Positions 6,027 through 8,859 of a stretch of 8,859 bases of DNA are shown here, in pieces. The notes beneath the pieces were generated by a model, which did no database searches, had not been told where the DNA came from, and saw only the letters and a list, made by a program, of their open reading frames with translations. The stretch lies in NCBI GenBank assembly GCA_000437595.1, contig FR899884.1, positions 48,022-56,880 on the forward strand, read 5' to 3'. Source of the DNA: Faecalibacterium sp. CAG:74 (GTDB taxonomy: Bacteria > Bacillota > Clostridia > Christensenellales > Aristaeellaceae). Made by a program: the position numbers and the translations under genes. How positions within the stretch are numbered: position 1 is the stretch's first letter; each line of letters opens with the position of its first letter.

Positions 6027-7912
6027 TTGCTTTCCTCCTTGGTTGTGGTGCAGCGGAGCGCGGGCGGCTGGGCAGCCGTTTCGAAGGCATCCACCGTCAC
6101 CGTCGCGTTTTCGATAATGCCGCTGTCAAACAGGTAGCGCGAAAGCGGGTTGATCAGCAGCGCTTCCACCTGATTGCCGATGCCGCGCCCGCCGTTGGTC
6201 AAATCCGCCAGCGCCGCGTCGGACAGCTGCTGGTAGCTTTCGTCCGGGATAACGAGCGTCAGGTTTTTCTGCTCCTTCAGGCGGCGGATGAGCTTGTCCA
6301 CCTGCGCGCGGAGAATCGCCTGCCCTGCCTCCTGGCGGATGAAGTCGAAGATGACGATGTTCTCGCCGATGCGGTTGAGGATTTCGGGGCGCCCCAGCTC
6401 CAGCTTGAAGTAGTCCCCGATGGCTTCGCGCAGGCGGCGCGTCACCTCGTCGTACGGCATGTCATACGACACGTTTTGGTGCCGCTGCCCCAGCGCATCC
6501 TTGACGTACATACCCAGATTGCTGGTAAAGATGATAATCGTTTCAGAGAAATAGACCGTGTGACCCTGCCCGTCGGTCAATCGCCCGTCCTCCAGAATTT
6601 GCAGGAACTTGTCGAAAATCGACGGGTGCGCCTTCTCGATTTCGTCAAACAGCAGGATGCAGAACGGGTTCTTCTTCACGGCGTTGGTCAGCTGGCCACC
6701 CGCCTCGTAGCCGACATAGCCGGGCGGTGCGCCAAGCAGCTTCTGGTCGGAATGGCTCTGCCCGTATTCGCTCATGTCAAAGCGGACGCAGGCGGATTCG
6801 TCGCCGAAAATCTTTTCTGCGAGTGCCTTGGCGGTTTCGGTCTTGCCCGTGCCGGTCGGCCCGGCGAAGAACAGCACGCCCTTGGGCTTGCCCGTGCCGG
6901 AGGAATTCGCGCCGTTCAGCCCCGTCACAGCGCGCTTGATGACATCCAGCGAACGTTCCAGCGCCGTGTCCTGCCCCTTGATGCGCTTCTGGAAGTCCGT
7001 TTTCGCCGTTTTGAGGCTCTCCATCGACAATTTCGCCCACGGATTTTCATGGATGCCGTACTTGTACAAATCCACAATGCTGCACAGGTCGCGAATCGGC
7101 GCGCACTGGCTGCGGCTCATACGGCGGAGCGCATCAAGCTCGGTGAAGCTCATGCCTTCGGTCAGCCCAACGAACTTCTCCCGCAGCTTGCGCAAATCGT
7201 CCGAATGCTGCTGATAATAGGGCATGTCCGTGCGGTACACCGCCGCATCGAAGAAGGACGGCCACGCGCTGCCGCTCAGGAACCGCATCCGCTCATCGCG
7301 ATCGGGCGCTTCCAGCGTAATCGTCTTGCAAACGGGGTTGTCCAGATAGAACCAAGCGGGCAGGTCGTTGAGCTTGTTGACCAGCAAAATCAGCAGATTC
7401 GGCAGCTTTCCCTGCGCCGTGCGGACGGTCGCGGCGGACAGCGACGCTTGCAGCAGGAGATTAAAGCTGTTGACCTCCATTTGGTCGAGGCGGTCAGGCG
7501 TGACGATATAGCGGCTCGCCATCTCCATCACGACGGCGGTCGCGTGCTTTCCCTGCATCATGGCGCGGCGGATGATGTTCGGCGCGGTATTCGCGTCGTT
7601 CCCCTTGAACTCCGCCGGAATCGCCCCGCTGACGACTTCCGCCTGATTCGTTTTCGCGAAATTATCCAGCATCTCCGGCGCATACGGGTTCATCAGCCCC
7701 ACCAGATTGGAATAGAACACTACTTGCTCATACCCGGCATCGGACAAATACGCATTCAGGAACGCGCTCAGCGGCAGCAGCGTATCCTCCGCCACCGAAC
7801 CCGTCACCGGCACGCGCACCTGATCCATCACGCACCCTTCCAGCACCAGCAGCGGCTTCACGCCGCGAAACAGTTCCAGTTCCCGATACCAGCGCGGAAT
7901 CAAGTTCTCCAC
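6023..7912 (-). CDS. ClpB-like AAA+ ATPase with degenerate first ATPase domain
   Basis: Hsp100/Clp-type ATPase, expected to thread or remodel proteins using ATP in the cytosol. In 629-residue numbering the second AAA+ domain is complete: Walker A GPTGTGKT (351-358), the pore loop GYVG (398-401), Walker B ILLFDEIEKAH (419-429), sensor 1 FTSN (462-465), an arginine finger region GRPEILNRI (507-515) and sensor 2 GGRGIGN (574-580). The N-terminal half (about 15-215) still has the order of an AAA core, with strand LLVLEG, VVMEMASR in the Walker B place, VNKLNDLP in the sensor 1 place and LEAPDRDER entering the lid. It has no P-loop. There is no ClpB N-domain, no coiled-coil middle domain and no IGF/IGL-type ClpP loop that I can see. 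The frame opens at a GTG at 7933, but I prefer the GTG at 7912, preceded by AAAGGGGG with 9 nt spacing. First gene of a coupled operon. Confidence 0.9.
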   Translation of the reverse strand: MENLIPRWYRELELFRGVKPLLVLEGCVMDQVRVPVTGSVAEDTLLPLSAFLNAYLSDAGYEQVVFYSNLVGLMNPYAPEMLDNFAKTNQAEVVSGAIPAEFKGNDANTAPNIIRRAMMQGKHATAVVMEMASRYIVTPDRLDQMEVNSFNLLLQASLSAATVRTAQGKLPNLLILLVNKLNDLPAWFYLDNPVCKTITLEAPDRDERMRFLSGSAWPSFFDAAVYRTDMPYYQQHSDDLRKLREKFVGLTEGMSFTELDALRRMSRSQCAPIRDLCSIVDLYKYGIHENPWAKLSMESLKTAKTDFQKRIKGQDTALERSLDVIKRAVTGLNGANSSGTGKPKGVLFFAGPTGTGKTETAKALAEKIFGDESACVRFDMSEYGQSHSDQKLLGAPPGYVGYEAGGQLTNAVKKNPFCILLFDEIEKAHPSIFDKFLQILEDGRLTDGQGHTVYFSETIIIFTSNLGMYVKDALGQRHQNVSYDMPYDEVTRRLREAIGDYFKLELGRPEILNRIGENIVIFDFIRQEAGQAILRAQVDKLIRRLKEQKNLTLVIPDESYQQLSDAALADLTNGGRGIGNQVEALLINPLSRYLFDSGIIENATVTVDAFETAAQPPALRCTTTKEESK

Positions 7913-7947
7913 CGCACTTTTCCCCCTTTGCACAGCGAGTTTTTCTC

Positions 7948-7976
7948 ATTATAGCATACTTTTTCCGCCGTGTCAT
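7948..7976 (-). promoter_or_regulatory. Sigma-A promoter of the AAA ATPase operon
   Basis: On the minus strand ATGACA (7976-7971, 5/6 to TTGACA) and a perfect TATAAT (7953-7948) are 17 nt apart. A TG one base before the -10 makes it an extended -10 as well. Transcription should start near 7941, leaving about 29 nt to the preferred GTG at 7912 but only about 8 nt to the GTG at 7933, which supports the later start. It faces away from the purA promoter. Confidence 0.78.
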
Positions 7977-7977
7977 G

Positions 7978-8046
7978 AAAATCCGATGAGAAAATCAAAA
8001 TCCGAACATTCGGAATTTCGTTGAAAAGAACATTTTGCTCGGCTTT
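7978..8046. promoter_or_regulatory. Candidate PurBox operator between the divergent purA and AAA promoters
   Basis: Plus-strand positions 7998-8010 read AAATCCGAACATT, matching all 13 positions of the published PurBox consensus AWWWCCGAACWWT (Gram-positive PurR). AAAATCCGA occurs twice, at 7978-7986 and 7997-8005, and GAACATT twice, at 8004-8010 and 8028-8034. TCCGAA-CA-TTCGGA (8001-8014) is an inverted repeat. A weaker inverted PurBox (10/13) lies at 8034-8046, at a spacing larger than the usual 16-17 nt. purA is a known PurR target in Bacillus subtilis, and the boxes sit upstream of its -35. They also touch the -35 of the AAA operon, so they could act on either gene. Whether this organism has PurR is unknown. 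Confidence 0.5.
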
Positions 8047-8060
8047 CTTTTGTTTTTCGC

Positions 8061-8089
8061 TTGACATCGGCTGACACATGCTGCATAAT
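8061..8089 (+). promoter_or_regulatory. Sigma-A promoter of purA
   Basis: A perfect TTGACA (8061-8066) and CATAAT (8084-8089, 5/6 to TATAAT) are 17 nt apart. Transcription should start near 8096, giving a leader of about 56 nt that contains a hairpin and the Shine-Dalgarno sequence. The candidate PurBox lies 50-60 bp upstream of the -35. Confidence 0.8.
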
Positions 8090-8109
8090 AAGATGTAATG
8101 CCGAAAATT

Positions 8110-8133
8110 GCGGCAGAGGTTTCTGTCTGCCGC
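8110..8133 (+). promoter_or_regulatory. Leader hairpin immediately upstream of the purA ribosome binding site
   Basis: GCGGCAGA (8110-8117) pairs perfectly with TCTGCCGC (8126-8133) over 8 bp around an 8-nt loop. The stem ends 2 nt before AAGGAGG (8136-8142). No T-run follows, so it is not a terminator. It may stabilise the mRNA or affect ribosome loading. I do not recognise it as a known riboswitch, and the leader is too short for the purine riboswitch core. Confidence 0.55.
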
Positions 8134-8151
8134 TCAAGGAGGATGTTCCAA

Positions 8152-8859
8152 ATGGTTCGTACCATTGTAGGCGCTAACTGGGGCGACGAAGGCAAGGGCA
8201 AGGTGACCGACCTGCTTGCGGAAGAAAGCGACGTGGTCGTCCGCTTCCAAGGCGGCGCGAATGCGGGTCACACCATCATCAATGAATACGGCAAATTTGC
8301 GCTGCATCTGCTGCCGTCCGGCGTTTTCCATCAAAATGTGGTCAACGTCATCGGGCCGGGCGTGGCGCTGAACATCGAGGCGCTGCTGAGTGAGCTGGAG
8401 TCTCTCACGTCCCGCGGCGTGCCGATGCCTAAGCTGATGATTTCCGACCGCTGCCAAGTGATGATGCCCTATCACATTGCATTTGACAAGCTGGAGGAAG
8501 AGCGCCTGGGCAAGAGTGCGTTCGGCTCCACCAAAAGCGGCATTGCGCCGTTCTATTCTGATAAATATGCCAAGGTGGGCATTCAGGTCTGCCAGCTGTA
8601 CGACGAAGAGCTGCTGCGCAAGCGGCTGGAAATCGCGCTGGTGAAGAAGAATGTGCTGCTGGAGCACCTGTATCATCAGCCGCCGATTGATGTGAACGAG
8701 CTGGTGCCGTATCTGCAGGGTCTGGCGGAGAAGATTCGCCCGATGGTCGCGGACACGACGCACTTCCTCTATCAGGCAAACAAGGAGGGCAAGACCATCC
8801 TGCTGGAAGGTCAGCTTGGCTCTCTGCGCGATCCCGACCACGGCATTTATCCCTACACG
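8152..8859 (+). CDS. purA: Adenylosuccinate synthetase, N-terminal 236 codons
   Basis: PurA catalyses GTP-dependent joining of IMP and aspartate to adenylosuccinate, the first committed step to AMP, in the cytosol. The GTP-binding and catalytic loop NWGDEGKGK (9-17) carries the catalytic Asp12, and GGANAGHT (34-41) the catalytic His40, matching Asp13 and His41 of Escherichia coli shifted by one. The IMP loop reads GSTKSGIAPFYSDK (125-138) where the classic form is GTTKRGIGPAYADK. Later EGQLGSLRDPDHGIYPYT (219-236) replaces the usual EGAQGTLLDIDHGTYPF. It therefore belongs to a somewhat divergent branch, but the key residues are kept. The ATG at 8152 follows AAGGAGG with 9 nt spacing. The right edge cuts the gene at about half its usual length of roughly 430 residues. 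Confidence 0.96.
   Translation, partial: MVRTIVGANWGDEGKGKVTDLLAEESDVVVRFQGGANAGHTIINEYGKFALHLLPSGVFHQNVVNVIGPGVALNIEALLSELESLTSRGVPMPKLMISDRCQVMMPYHIAFDKLEEERLGKSAFGSTKSGIAPFYSDKYAKVGIQVCQLYDEELLRKRLEIALVKKNVLLEHLYHQPPIDVNELVPYLQGLAEKIRPMVADTTHFLYQANKEGKTILLEGQLGSLRDPDHGIYPYT

Noticed and set aside
6011..7954. Long plus-strand open frame (647 codons) opposite the AAA ATPase gene
   Set aside because: Its translation is low-complexity, rich in Arg, Gln and His, with no motif. It mirrors the GC-rich third positions of the ATPase gene, which has full AAA+ motifs on the minus strand.

Overview
The window looks like chromosomal DNA from an endospore-forming member of the Bacillota, most likely class Clostridia. 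It carries a SpoIIE-type sporulation phosphatase, a KtrAB-type potassium uptake system, strong AAGGAGG-like ribosome binding sites and textbook sigma-A promoters, in fairly GC-rich DNA. The genus cannot be read from the sequence. There is no sign of a phage, plasmid, insertion sequence, CRISPR array, rRNA or tRNA. Everything except purA is on the minus strand.

Layout, in minus-strand transcription order from about 7970 down to 1. (a) An operon with its own extended -10 promoter encodes a ClpB-like AAA+ ATPase (6023-7912), an uncharacterised 235-residue protein (5319-6026) and a small MSKY-type protein (5114-5322). Each junction is an ATGA overlap, and a strong intrinsic terminator (5067-5102) closes the operon. 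(b) spoIIE (2604-4971) has a possible Spo0A box upstream. As written it is broken by a 37-bp imperfect tandem duplication that shifts the frame inside the PP2C phosphatase domain. (c) ktrB, the potassium channel subunit (1095-2447), has a very good sigma-A promoter that lies inside the longest open frame and so sets the true start. (d) An unidentified multi-spanning membrane protein (371-988) has its own promoter. (e) A block of three hairpins (183-252) precedes ktrA (1-158), the cytosolic RCK subunit, which is cut by the left edge.

On the plus strand, purA (adenylosuccinate synthetase, from 8152, cut by the right edge) diverges from the AAA operon. The roughly 240 bp between their start codons hold two back-to-back sigma-A promoters, a 13/13 match to the PurBox operator consensus, and a GC-rich hairpin 2 nt upstream of the purA Shine-Dalgarno sequence.

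The part most likely to be undescribed is the coupled AAA operon. Its Hsp100-like ATPase has an intact second ATPase domain, but the first ATPase-like domain has lost its Walker A loop and there is no usual ClpB N-domain or middle domain. Its two small partners have no function I can name. There are two apparent frameshifts, one in spoIIE and one in the small operon gene. The spoIIE one has features of a sequencing or assembly artefact, so both should be checked against reads before being called pseudogenes.
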